From the NCBI GenBank assembly GCA_025928655.1, contig JAICJC010000020.1, positions 1 through 39,089 on the forward strand: a DNA stretch of 39,089 nt, read 5' to 3'. Source of the stretch: Thermoleophilia bacterium (GTDB lineage Bacteria > Actinomycetota > Thermoleophilia > Gaiellales > JAICJC01). This document shows positions 1 to 8,041 of this stretch, one piece after another; position 1 is the stretch's first letter, and the number at the start of each line of letters is the position of its first letter. Both the position numbers and the translations under genes were made by a program. Below the pieces are notes generated by a model. It saw only the letters and a program-made list of their open reading frames with translations, was not told where the DNA came from and searched no databases.

Positions 1-18
1 CAGGGGGAGACGCCGTAG
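1..18 (+). CDS. 3' end of an upstream gene (frame 1 reads Q-G-E-T-P-stop); by context possibly the sugar-binding protein of the ABC system
   Basis: cag ggg gag acg ccg tag immediately precedes the permease start; identity inferred only from typical operon order. Confidence 0.35.
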   Translation, partial: QGETP

Positions 19-20
19 CC

Positions 21-1016
21 ATGGGGGCGGCGGCCGCCGCCATCCCCGCGCGCCCGCCGGCCGAGCGCCGGCGTGCGCGGCGGCGGGGGGCGCTGCGCAA
101 GTACGCCACGGTATTGGCGTTCCTCTCGCCGTGGATCGTCGGCTTCGCGCTCTTCACGGCGTGGCCGATGGTGCTGTCCCTGTACTACTCGTTCACCCAC
201 TACGACCTGCTGACCGCGCCGAGCTGGGTCGGGCTCGACAACTACCGCTTCATGTTCGGGATCGGGACGATCCACGGGCAGCACGAGTCCGACCCGTACT
301 TCTGGCGCGCGGTCAGGAACACCGCCTGGATCATCGTGGTCTCGGTGCCGCTGCGGGTCGTGGTCGCGATGCTGACCGCCATGCTGCTCACGCGCCCGAA
401 GCGGGGCGTGAACGTCTACCGGACGCTCTTCTTCATGCCGTCGCTGGCGCCGACGGTGGGAAGCGCGCTCGTCTTCGTCTACCTCCTGAACCCCACGACA
501 GGGCCGGTCAACCGCGTCCTCTCGACCATCCCCGGCCTGGACGCGCCGCTCTGGTTCTACGACCCGACCTGGGCCAAGCCGGCGCTGATCGTGCTCGGCC
601 TGTGGGGCATCGGCGACGCGATCGTGATCTACCTGGCGGGGCTGCTCGACGTGCCCCGCGACCTGTACGAGGCGATCTCGATCGAGGGCGCGAACGCGTG
701 GCAGCGGTTCCGGCACGTCACCCTCCCGATGATCACGCCGGTGATCTTCTTCACGCTCGTGATCGGGGTGATCGACGGGTTCCAGTACTTCGACCAGGCG
801 TTCGTGTCGTCGACGACGGCCGGGTCGTCGCCGGGTGACCCGCAGGGGTCGCTGCTCTTCTACGGCGTCTGGCTCTACCAGCAGGCGTTCACGTACTTCC
901 ACATGGGCTACGCGGCGGCGATGGCATGGGTGCTCTTCATCGCCACGATGGCGACGACGGCGATCCTGTTCGCGACGGCCCGCAAGTGGGTGCACTACGG
1001 CGGGGGGATCTCGTAG
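21..1016 (+). CDS. Carbohydrate ABC transporter permease (MalF/UgpA-like)
   Basis: 331 aa, multiple TM segments, EAA-type loop 'DLYEAISIEGANAWQRFRHVTLPMITPVIFF'. Confidence 0.92.
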   Translation: MGAAAAAIPARPPAERRRARRRGALRKYATVLAFLSPWIVGFALFTAWPMVLSLYYSFTHYDLLTAPSWVGLDNYRFMFGIGTIHGQHESDPYFWRAVRNTAWIIVVSVPLRVVVAMLTAMLLTRPKRGVNVYRTLFFMPSLAPTVGSALVFVYLLNPTTGPVNRVLSTIPGLDAPLWFYDPTWAKPALIVLGLWGIGDAIVIYLAGLLDVPRDLYEAISIEGANAWQRFRHVTLPMITPVIFFTLVIGVIDGFQYFDQAFVSSTTAGSSPGDPQGSLLFYGVWLYQQAFTYFHMGYAAAMAWVLFIATMATTAILFATARKWVHYGGGIS

Positions 1017-1900
1017 CGGCCGTCGCCCACACCCGCCGGCTCCCGCCCGCCGTCCGGCGGAGGCGGCTCCTGCTCGCGGTCGCGAACCACGCCGTCCTGA
1101 TCGCGGTCTCGCTGGCGTTCGCGCTGCCCGTCCTCTTCATGCTGCTGACGGCGCTCATGACCGACCGGCAGGCGCTCTCGGCGAACGTCATCCCCCACCC
1201 GTTCGTGTGGTCGAACTTCAAGACGGTGTTCACGAGCATCGACCTGTTCCGCTACACGTGGAACTCGTTCCTGTACGCGGGGCTCTCGACGGTCGGCGTC
1301 GTCGTCTCGTCGGTGCCGGTTGCCTACGCCTTCGCGCGCATCGAGTGGCGGGGCCGCAACGCCGTCATGCTGCTCGTGCTGGCGACGCTCATGATGCCGC
1401 CGCAGGTCACGTCGGTGCCGCTCTACATCCTGTGGTCAAGGCAGTACCACGACTGGACGCACATCCAGTACATCGGCACGCTGAAGCCGCTGATCATCCC
1501 CGGCTTCTTCGGCGACGCCTTCTCGATCTTCCTGCTGCGCCAGTTCTTCATGACGATCCCGAAGGAGCTGACCGAGGCGATCCGCGTGGACGGAGGGGGC
1601 CACCTCGCGGTCCTTCGCAAGGTGATCATCCCGCTCTCGAAGCCGGCGCTCGCGGCCGTTGCGCTCTTCAACTTCATCTACTCGTGGAACGACTTCTACG
1701 GCCCGCTCGTCTACCTGGCCGGGAACACCCAGTCGCAGACGCTGTCGGTGGCGCTGGCGTCGTTCCGCACCGTGCACCACGTCGACTGGAACCTGACGAT
1801 GGCCGCGGCCCTCGTCTTCATGCTCCCGGTGATCGTGATCTTCTTCCTCGCCCAGCGCGTCTTCATCGAGGGGATCACGCTGACGGGCGTGAAGGGCTAG
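986..1900 (+). CDS. Carbohydrate ABC transporter permease (MalG/UgpE-like)
   Basis: TM-rich; EAA loop 'ELTEAIRVDGGGHLAVLRKVIIPLSKPALAAVALF'; ends 'FIEGITLTGVKG'. Start uncertain (ORF opens at 926; a GTG at 986 is likelier). Confidence 0.9.
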   Translation: MGALRRGDLVAAVAHTRRLPPAVRRRRLLLAVANHAVLIAVSLAFALPVLFMLLTALMTDRQALSANVIPHPFVWSNFKTVFTSIDLFRYTWNSFLYAGLSTVGVVVSSVPVAYAFARIEWRGRNAVMLLVLATLMMPPQVTSVPLYILWSRQYHDWTHIQYIGTLKPLIIPGFFGDAFSIFLLRQFFMTIPKELTEAIRVDGGGHLAVLRKVIIPLSKPALAAVALFNFIYSWNDFYGPLVYLAGNTQSQTLSVALASFRTVHHVDWNLTMAAALVFMLPVIVIFFLAQRVFIEGITLTGVKG

Positions 1901-1909
1901 CCGGAGAGC

Positions 1910-1922
1910 GGGGACAGTCCCC
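1910..1922. repeat. Palindromic repeat family 1: GGGGACAGTCCCC
   Basis: Read directly; lies between convergent stops at 1900 and 1925. Confidence 0.85.
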
Positions 1923-1924
1923 AC

Positions 1925-3121
1925 CTACGAGCCGGTGGTCACCGTCACGGGGGCGGCGCCGTTCAGCACCCTGCCCGAGCCGTGCTCGAAGAAGTGCAGG
2001 CGGGCCGGATCGACCGAGAGCCGCACACGCTCACCGGCGCGGGCGCGGGTGCGGGCGTCGACGCAGGCCGTGCACACCGTCGTGCCGGCGTCGGCCACCA
2101 GCGGCACCTGCGCCTCCTCGCCGCCCTCCTCCTGGGGGGTGCGCCCGTCGGCGGAGTCCGAGGCCGGCCGGGCGTCCAGCGTGAAGATCACGTTCGCCTC
2201 CGCCCCGAGCTCCTCGACGACGCTCACCGGCACCTCGAGCACCGTCCGCGACTCGTCCCGCCACACGTCCGCGTCCTCGAAGTCCGAGGGCCGGATGCCG
2301 ACCACCACCGGCCCGGACCGGCCGGCCAGCCCGCCCGGCACCGGCAGCCGGTGCCCGCCGAACACGACGTGGCCCTTCTCGATCGTCGCCTCGAAGAGGT
2401 TCATGGACGGCGAGCCGATGAACGCCGCCACGAACATGTTCACCGGCTGTGCGTACAGGTTCTGGGGCGTGTCCAGCTGCTGGACGACGCCGTCGCGCAT
2501 CACCGCCACGCGGTCTCCGAGCGTCATCGCCTCGACCTGGTCGTGGGTGACGTAGATCGTGGTCGTGCCGAGCTGATCGCGCAGGCGGGCGAGCTCGGCC
2601 CGCATCTGCACCCGCAGCTTGGCGTCCAGGTTCGAGAGCGGCTCGTCCATCAGGAAGGCGTGCGGCTCGCGCACCATCGCCCGGCCCATCGCGACCCGCT
2701 GGCGCTGGCCGCCGGAGAGCTCCGACGGCTTGCGGCCGAGCAGCGGCTCGAGGCCGAGCACCCGCGCGGCGGCGCCGACCTTCTCGGCCACCTCCGCCTT
2801 CGGCCGCTTGCGCAAGCGCAGGCCGATCGCGATGTTCTGCGCCACGGTCATATGGGGGTAGAGCGCGTAGTTCTGGAACACCATCGCGATGTCGCGGTGC
2901 TTGGGCGCGAGGTCGGTGACGATGCGGTCGCCGATCACGACCTCGCCGTCGGACACCTCCTCGAGCCCGGCGATGATCCGAAGCAGGGTCGTCTTGCCGC
3001 ACCCGGACGGCCCGACGAGCACCATGAACTCGCCGTCCGCGATCTCCATCGAGACGCGGTCGACCGCGACCACGTCCCTGCCGAACCGCTTCGTCACCTC
3101 CTGGAGAACGATCCGCGCCAT
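1925..3121 (-). CDS. ABC transporter ATP-binding protein, MalK/UgpC/MsmX type
   Basis: Walker A 'GPSGCGKTT', signature 'LSGGQRQRVAMGRAMVREP', Walker B 'FLMDEPLSNLDAKLR', C-terminal TOBE-like region. Confidence 0.95.
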   Translation of the reverse strand: MARIVLQEVTKRFGRDVVAVDRVSMEIADGEFMVLVGPSGCGKTTLLRIIAGLEEVSDGEVVIGDRIVTDLAPKHRDIAMVFQNYALYPHMTVAQNIAIGLRLRKRPKAEVAEKVGAAARVLGLEPLLGRKPSELSGGQRQRVAMGRAMVREPHAFLMDEPLSNLDAKLRVQMRAELARLRDQLGTTTIYVTHDQVEAMTLGDRVAVMRDGVVQQLDTPQNLYAQPVNMFVAAFIGSPSMNLFEATIEKGHVVFGGHRLPVPGGLAGRSGPVVVGIRPSDFEDADVWRDESRTVLEVPVSVVEELGAEANVIFTLDARPASDSADGRTPQEEGGEEAQVPLVADAGTTVCTACVDARTRARAGERVRLSVDPARLHFFEHGSGRVLNGAAPVTVTTGS

Positions 3122-3131
3122 TGGCTCCTCC

Positions 3132-4139
3132 TCACCGTACCGCGCCGTTCGGGGAAAACCGGTCCGCGACCAGGGTCTCGCGCAGCTGCGCGCCGGCGCC
3201 GTCGGGGGCAGCCAGCTGATCGAGCGCGAGCAGGGCCGCCCCGACGATCGGGAGATCGTCGACGACCGTGATGCGGGCCTTCGGGGCGCAGGCGCCCACG
3301 CGCTCCTCGAGCCGGCCCATGAAGACCGGGCTGCGTGCGCGGGCCACGCCGCCGCCGAGCACGACGTCGGCGTCGGTGCGCAGCAGCCGCAGCCGCCGCA
3401 GGGCCGTGCAGACGAGCACCGAGGCCTCCTCGGCCTGGCGCTCGACGATGCCGACCGCGACCGGGTCGCCGTCGTTCGCCGCGGCGAGCACGACCGGGGC
3501 GAGGTCGTACAGGCGCGAGCTGTCCAGCTTCCCCGTGTGCAGTCCGACCATCACCTGCCGCGGCGTGCGCAGGCCGAAGTACGCGGGCACGGCCCGCTCG
3601 AGCACGCTGTGCGGGCCGCGGCCGTCGCCCGCGCGCACGCAGGCGCCGACGGCCTCGATACCGATGGTCGCGCCGCCGGCCCAGTCGCCGGAGATCAATC
3701 CGAGCGCCGGGAACCGCACCACCCGCCCGTCCGGGCCGACGCCGGTGCAGTTGAAGCCCGCGCCGCAGACAACGGCGACCCCCCAGCCGCGCGTCGCACC
3801 CGCCCGCATGACGGCGAACGTGTCGTTGCGCAGCACCGGGTCGGGCACAAGACCCAGACCCCGGAGCGAGCGCAGTATGCGGCGGTCGTCCGCCGGCAGG
3901 TCGGCGCCGGCCAGGCAGAACACGCCGGCGTCCGCCACCGGGAGGCCCTCGATGCCCGCCTCTGCGGCGGCCGCGCGCACCGACCGCTCCAGGGCGGCGA
4001 CCGAGCGTTTGTGGTCGGCCGGCGTGAACGACGCGCCCGGGCCCCGGTGCGTCCCCAGCACCCGGCCGCTCTCGTCGAGGATGGCGACGTCCGTCTTCGA
4101 GTTGCCACCGTCGACCGCGACGACCCGGCGGCCGCTCAC
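3132..4139 (-). CDS. BadF/BadG/BcrA/BcrD-type ATPase, probable N-acetylglucosamine-type kinase
   Basis: N-terminal phosphate-binding motif 'VAVDGGNSKTDVAILDESGRVLG', 'GAGFNCTGVGPDGR', 'LGGGVARARSP'. Confidence 0.85.
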   Translation of the reverse strand: MSGRRVVAVDGGNSKTDVAILDESGRVLGTHRGPGASFTPADHKRSVAALERSVRAAAAEAGIEGLPVADAGVFCLAGADLPADDRRILRSLRGLGLVPDPVLRNDTFAVMRAGATRGWGVAVVCGAGFNCTGVGPDGRVVRFPALGLISGDWAGGATIGIEAVGACVRAGDGRGPHSVLERAVPAYFGLRTPRQVMVGLHTGKLDSSRLYDLAPVVLAAANDGDPVAVGIVERQAEEASVLVCTALRRLRLLRTDADVVLGGGVARARSPVFMGRLEERVGACAPKARITVVDDLPIVGAALLALDQLAAPDGAGAQLRETLVADRFSPNGAVR

Positions 4140-4738
4140 GCCGTCACCTCGTCCAGCCCGACGAGGCTCGCGCCGCCGGCGGCGAGCCCCTCCAGGATCG
4201 CCGGCAGCGCCGCGATCGTCGCAGGCGGCCAGCTGTGGAGCAGGACGACGGCGCCGTCACCGTGGGCGAGCGCGCCGTCGATCACCAGCCGTTCGAGGTC
4301 AATTGGCGTTCGCTGTGGACGCCAATCGTCCGGCTCGACGTCCCAGTGGTGGTTGCGGTATCCGGCCCGCTGCACCGCGGCCAGCACCCGCTGGTCGTCA
4401 TGGCCGTCGCCGAACGGGCACCGAAACCACGGCCGCGGGTCGACGCCGGCGTGCTCGCCGATCGCCTCCTGCGCCTCGGCGAGGTCGCGCTCGATCCCGG
4501 CGTCGGTGAGGAGGCTCATGGGAGCGTGGTGGTGGGAGTGGTTTCCGACCAGGTGGCCCTCGGCGGCGATCCGGCGGGCGCACGCAGGGTAGGCGGTCGC
4601 CCACCGGCCCTGGAGGAAGAACGTCGCCCGGACGCCGGCCCGGCCCAGCACATCCAGGATCCGGTCCTGCACGTCGGGGGTCGACGGATGGCTCCAGTGC
4701 TCGGTGTCGAAGGTGAGCGCCACCCGGGGGCTACTCAT
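4136..4738 (-). CDS. Polysaccharide deacetylase (NodB-like, CE4)
   Basis: 'VALTFDTEHWSHPS', 'VGNHSHHHAPMSLL' (H-x3-H), 'WFRCPFGDGHDD'; overlaps both neighbours by 4-8 nt. Confidence 0.88.
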   Translation of the reverse strand: MSSPRVALTFDTEHWSHPSTPDVQDRILDVLGRAGVRATFFLQGRWATAYPACARRIAAEGHLVGNHSHHHAPMSLLTDAGIERDLAEAQEAIGEHAGVDPRPWFRCPFGDGHDDQRVLAAVQRAGYRNHHWDVEPDDWRPQRTPIDLERLVIDGALAHGDGAVVLLHSWPPATIAALPAILEGLAAGGASLVGLDEVTA

Positions 4739-5759
4739 GCGTGGTCACCTTGGAGGCGATGGTATAGGTGCCCGGCGCGAGGCCGCGACTGCGCGCGAGC
4801 GCCCAGGAGAGCAGCTGGACGGGCACGATCGAGACCGCCGAGCTGATCCCCTCGGCCAGCTCGCCGGTGGCGATGCCCGCGGCGCCGTCGGGCGCGGCGC
4901 CGTCGGGCGAGATCACGAGCACGCCCGCGCCGGCGGCGACCAGCTCGCCGGCGAGGCGGATGTCGAGCGACCGCGTGGGCGCCTCCGAGGCGAACACGAT
5001 GGCGGCCAGCTCCGGGCCGGCGAGCTCGAGCGGCCCGTGCCGGAACTGGGCCGCCTGGAGCGACTCGGCGGGGAAGCGGGCGGCCTCCTTCAACGTTAGC
5101 GCCCCCATCTCGGCGGCGGCGCGCGACTCGCCGCGGCCGAGCAGCGCGAGCACGGGCCGGTCGCCGAGCCACCCGGCCAGCGACCGGGCGGTGTCCTCGG
5201 GGTCGGCCAGCAGCCGCTCGGCGGCCTCGGCCGCCGCCTCGGCATCGGCGGCGGGCGCCGGCTCGCGGCCGGCCAGCGACCGGGAAAGGGCCGCCATCAC
5301 CACCAGCGTGGCCGCGAAGGTCATGGTCGACGGGCCGTGCTCCTCGCCGCCGCGCGTGTCGAGGTTGCGGTCGGCCAGGCGCGCCAGCGTGCTCGCGGGC
5401 CCGTTCGTGACGGCGGCGATGAACGGCCGCTCGCCGCGGTCGCGCAGCTCGCGCACGACGCGGACCGTCTCGGCGCTCTCCCCCGACTGGCTCACGCACA
5501 CGAGCAGCGTCTCCCGCCCGAGTGCGTCGAGGCGGAAGTGCAGGAGCTCCGCGGCATCGACCATCGTCGCGAGCACGCCGGCGGCGGCCAGGCGGGTGGC
5601 GGCCGGATAGCACGCGTCGTAGGAGCTGCCCATCCCGGTCAGGACGACCCGCTCGCGCACGCGCAGCTCATGGCCGAGGGCGGCGACGACACCCGCCTGG
5701 TCGGCGGCCGCGGCGGCCGCCCTGCGGATCGCCTCGGGCTGGCCCGCGATCTCCGTCAT
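4731..5759 (-). CDS. SIS-domain protein, GlmS-isomerase/AgaS/NagB-II-like
   Basis: 'VVLTGMGSSYDACYPAATRLA', 'LLVCVSQSGESAETVRVVREL', 'LTLKEAARFPAESLQAAQFRHGPLEL'. Start placed at ATG 5759 (MTEIAGQPEAIRRA); ORF extends to 5798. Confidence 0.85.
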   Translation of the reverse strand: MTEIAGQPEAIRRAAAAAADQAGVVAALGHELRVRERVVLTGMGSSYDACYPAATRLAAAGVLATMVDAAELLHFRLDALGRETLLVCVSQSGESAETVRVVRELRDRGERPFIAAVTNGPASTLARLADRNLDTRGGEEHGPSTMTFAATLVVMAALSRSLAGREPAPAADAEAAAEAAERLLADPEDTARSLAGWLGDRPVLALLGRGESRAAAEMGALTLKEAARFPAESLQAAQFRHGPLELAGPELAAIVFASEAPTRSLDIRLAGELVAAGAGVLVISPDGAAPDGAAGIATGELAEGISSAVSIVPVQLLSWALARSRGLAPGTYTIASKVTTHE

Positions 5760-5765
5760 GAATAT

Positions 5766-5784
5766 GTCAGGAAAGTTTCCTAAC
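5766..5784. promoter_or_regulatory. Palindromic operator candidate GTcAGGAAA-G-TTTCCTaAC between divergent SIS and GH4 genes
   Basis: 8 of 9 positions per arm are complementary around one central base. Confidence 0.7.
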
Positions 5785-5802
5785 GAATGCACTGCCATAG
5801 AT

Positions 5803-5808
5803 TACAAT
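5803..5808 (+). promoter_or_regulatory. Candidate -10 hexamer TACAAT for the GH4 gene
   Basis: One mismatch to TATAAT, about 9 nt before GTG 5817; would fit a leaderless transcript. Confidence 0.45.
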
Positions 5809-5816
5809 CTCGCGCC

Positions 5817-7106
5817 GTGGGTGAGAACCCCAAGATCGCGGTCGTCGGCGGAGGCAGCACCTACACCCCGGAGCTGATCCAGGGGCTGGGCCTGCGGGCG
5901 GCGCGGCTGGGCATCGGGGAGATCGCGCTGCACGACATCGACCAGGGCCGCCTCGACGTGGTCGGCGGCCTGGCGGAGCGGATCCTGCGCCGCCAGGGGT
6001 TCACCGGACGGCTGCTGTCCACGACCGACCGGGCCCGGGCCATCGACGGCGCGGCGTTCGTGCTCGTGCAGCTGCGGGTGGGCGGCCTGGCGGCGCGGCT
6101 GAAGGACGAGACCATCCCGCCCCGGTTCGGGTGCCTGGGCCAGGAGACCACCGGCGCGGGCGGCTTCGCCAAGGCGCTCCGCACGGTGCCCGTCGTGCTC
6201 GACATCGCCCGCGACATGGAGGCGGGCGGGGCCGACGGCGCCTGGCTGCTCGACTTCACGAACCCGGCGGGGCTCGTCGCCCAGGCGCTGATCGACGCCG
6301 GCCACCGCGCGATCGGCCTCTGCAACATCCCGATCGGCTTCCAGCGCCAGCTCGCCGACCGGCTCGGCGTGACGCCCGACCGCGTGACCCTCGAGCACGT
6401 GGGCCTGAACCACCTCTCCTGGGAGCGCGGCGTCCACGTCGACGGCGTCGATCGCCTGCCGGGGCTGATCGAGACGTTCGCCGACCAGCTGGGCGAGGAC
6501 GTCGACATGCCGGGCGACCTCGTCCGGCTGCAGGGGGCGATCCCCTCCTACTACCTGCGCTACTTCTACTTCCCGGAGCGCACGCTCGCCGACCAGGCCG
6601 ACCACCCGACCCGGGCCGAGGAGGTGATGCGGATCGAGGCCGACCTGCTCGAGATGTACCGCGACCCGGCGCTCGACGTGAAGCCGAAGCTGCTCGAGAA
6701 GCGCGGCGGCGCCTTCTACTCCGAGGCCGCCGCGATGCTGCTCGAGTCGCTCGCCACCGACCGCGGCGACACCCAGGTCGTGAACGTCGGCAACGACGGG
6801 GCGATCCCGAACGTCGACGCCGGCGCCGTGGTCGAGGTGCCGTGCCGGATCGACGCCGCCGGCGCCCATCCGCTGCCCCAGCGCCCGCTCCCGCCCGACA
6901 TGCTCGGCCTCGTCGAGGAGGTGAAGGCCTACGAGCGCCTGACCGTCGCGGCGGCGATCTCGGGCGACCGCGACACGGCCGTGCGGGCGCTGATGGCCAA
7001 CCCGCTCGTGCGCAGCTTCGACACGGCCCGTCCCCTCCTCGACGCGCTGCTCGAGGCCCACCGTGAGCACCTGCCGCAGTTCTTCCCCGGTAGGCTGCCG
7101 TCATGA
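5817..7106 (+). CDS. 6-phospho-beta-glucosidase / GH4 family
   Basis: N-terminal 'KIAVVGGGSTYTPELIQGL', 'CLGQETTGAGGFAKALRTVPVVLDIARDM', 'WLLDFTNPAGLVAQAL', 'GLCNIPIGFQR', 'GLNHLSWERG'. Confidence 0.92.
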   Translation: MGENPKIAVVGGGSTYTPELIQGLGLRAARLGIGEIALHDIDQGRLDVVGGLAERILRRQGFTGRLLSTTDRARAIDGAAFVLVQLRVGGLAARLKDETIPPRFGCLGQETTGAGGFAKALRTVPVVLDIARDMEAGGADGAWLLDFTNPAGLVAQALIDAGHRAIGLCNIPIGFQRQLADRLGVTPDRVTLEHVGLNHLSWERGVHVDGVDRLPGLIETFADQLGEDVDMPGDLVRLQGAIPSYYLRYFYFPERTLADQADHPTRAEEVMRIEADLLEMYRDPALDVKPKLLEKRGGAFYSEAAAMLLESLATDRGDTQVVNVGNDGAIPNVDAGAVVEVPCRIDAAGAHPLPQRPLPPDMLGLVEEVKAYERLTVAAAISGDRDTAVRALMANPLVRSFDTARPLLDALLEAHREHLPQFFPGRLPS

Positions 7107-7903
7107 CGGTCGCCGAGCGCCGGGCGCGGTTCCGGGAGCTCCACGCGCGGGAGGGCATCTTCGTGATGCCGAACGCGTGGGACGAGGGCTCCGCCCGGCT
7201 GCTGGCGTGGTCGGGCTTCGAGGCCGTCGCGACGACGAGCGCCGGGTTCGCCTGGACGCTCGGGCGCAACGACCAGAACGTCACGCTGGACGAGCTCGTG
7301 ACGCATGTCGAGCGGCTCGCCGCGGCGACCGACCTGCCGCTCTCGGTCGACAGCGAACGGCTCTTCGCCCCCGACCCGGAGGGCGTGAAGGAGTCGGTGC
7401 GCAGGCTGGCGGCGGCGGGGGCCGCCGGGTGCTCGATCGAGGACTGGGACCCGGCCTCCGGCCGGATCGACGCCGTCGGCGTCGCGGCGGAGCGGGTCAA
7501 CGCCGCCGCCGCGGCGGCGCACGAGGACGACCCGATGGTGCTGACCGCGCGGGCCGAGAACCACCTCCACGGCGTCGACGACCTGGACGACACCGTCGCC
7601 CGCCTGGTCGCCTACGCCGAGGCGGGGGCGGACGCCGTCTACGCGCCGGGCCTGACCGACCCGGCCGACATCCGGGCGGTCGTCACCGCCGTGGGCGTGC
7701 CGGTGAACGTGCTCGCGCTGCCCGACGCGCCGCCGGTCACCGAGCTGGAGGCGCTGGGCGTGCGCCGCGTCTCGACCGGCTCGCTGCTCGCAAGCGCCGC
7801 GTACGGGGCGCTGCTCGCGGGCGCGCGGGAGCTGCGCACCCGCGGCAGCTCGGAGTACGGGCGCGCAGGCCTGCCGCCGGACGTGCGCACCGCCGCGTTC
7901 TGA
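7103..7903 (+). CDS. Isocitrate lyase / PEP mutase family protein
   Basis: 'FVMPNAWDEGSARLLAWSGFEAVATTSAGFAWTLG', 'LPLSVDSE', 'GCSIEDWDP', 'VLTARAENHL'; 4-nt overlap with GH4 gene. Confidence 0.88.
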   Translation: MTVAERRARFRELHAREGIFVMPNAWDEGSARLLAWSGFEAVATTSAGFAWTLGRNDQNVTLDELVTHVERLAAATDLPLSVDSERLFAPDPEGVKESVRRLAAAGAAGCSIEDWDPASGRIDAVGVAAERVNAAAAAAHEDDPMVLTARAENHLHGVDDLDDTVARLVAYAEAGADAVYAPGLTDPADIRAVVTAVGVPVNVLALPDAPPVTELEALGVRRVSTGSLLASAAYGALLAGARELRTRGSSEYGRAGLPPDVRTAAF

Positions 7904-7917
7904 GTGCGACAGCGGGT

Positions 7918-7994
7918 GGGGACTGTCCCCGGCTTCGGTGGGGACAGTCCCCGGCTTCGGTGGGGACAGTCCCCGGTTCGCGGGGACAGTCCCC
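7918..7994. repeat. Array of four family-1 palindromes (7918-7930, 7940-7952, 7962-7974, 7982-7994)
   Basis: GGGGACTGTCCCC once then GGGGACAGTCCCC three times; period 22, 22, 20 bp; spacers GGCTTCGGT / GGTTCGC. Confidence 0.95.
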
Positions 7995-8041
7995 GTTCGC
8001 ACGGGCCTCAACACGCGGCCCGCCCGCCCGATAACCCGGAT

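Noticed and set aside
7918-7994. CRISPR array
   Set aside because: Units are 13-bp palindromes with near-identical 7-9 bp spacers; no unique 30-40 bp spacers and no cas genes.
7904-8041. N-terminal extension of the HD-GYP ORF ('GTVPGFGGDSPRLRWGQSPVRGDSP')
   Set aside because: This peptide is only translation of the palindromic repeat array; GTG 8042 is the likelier start.
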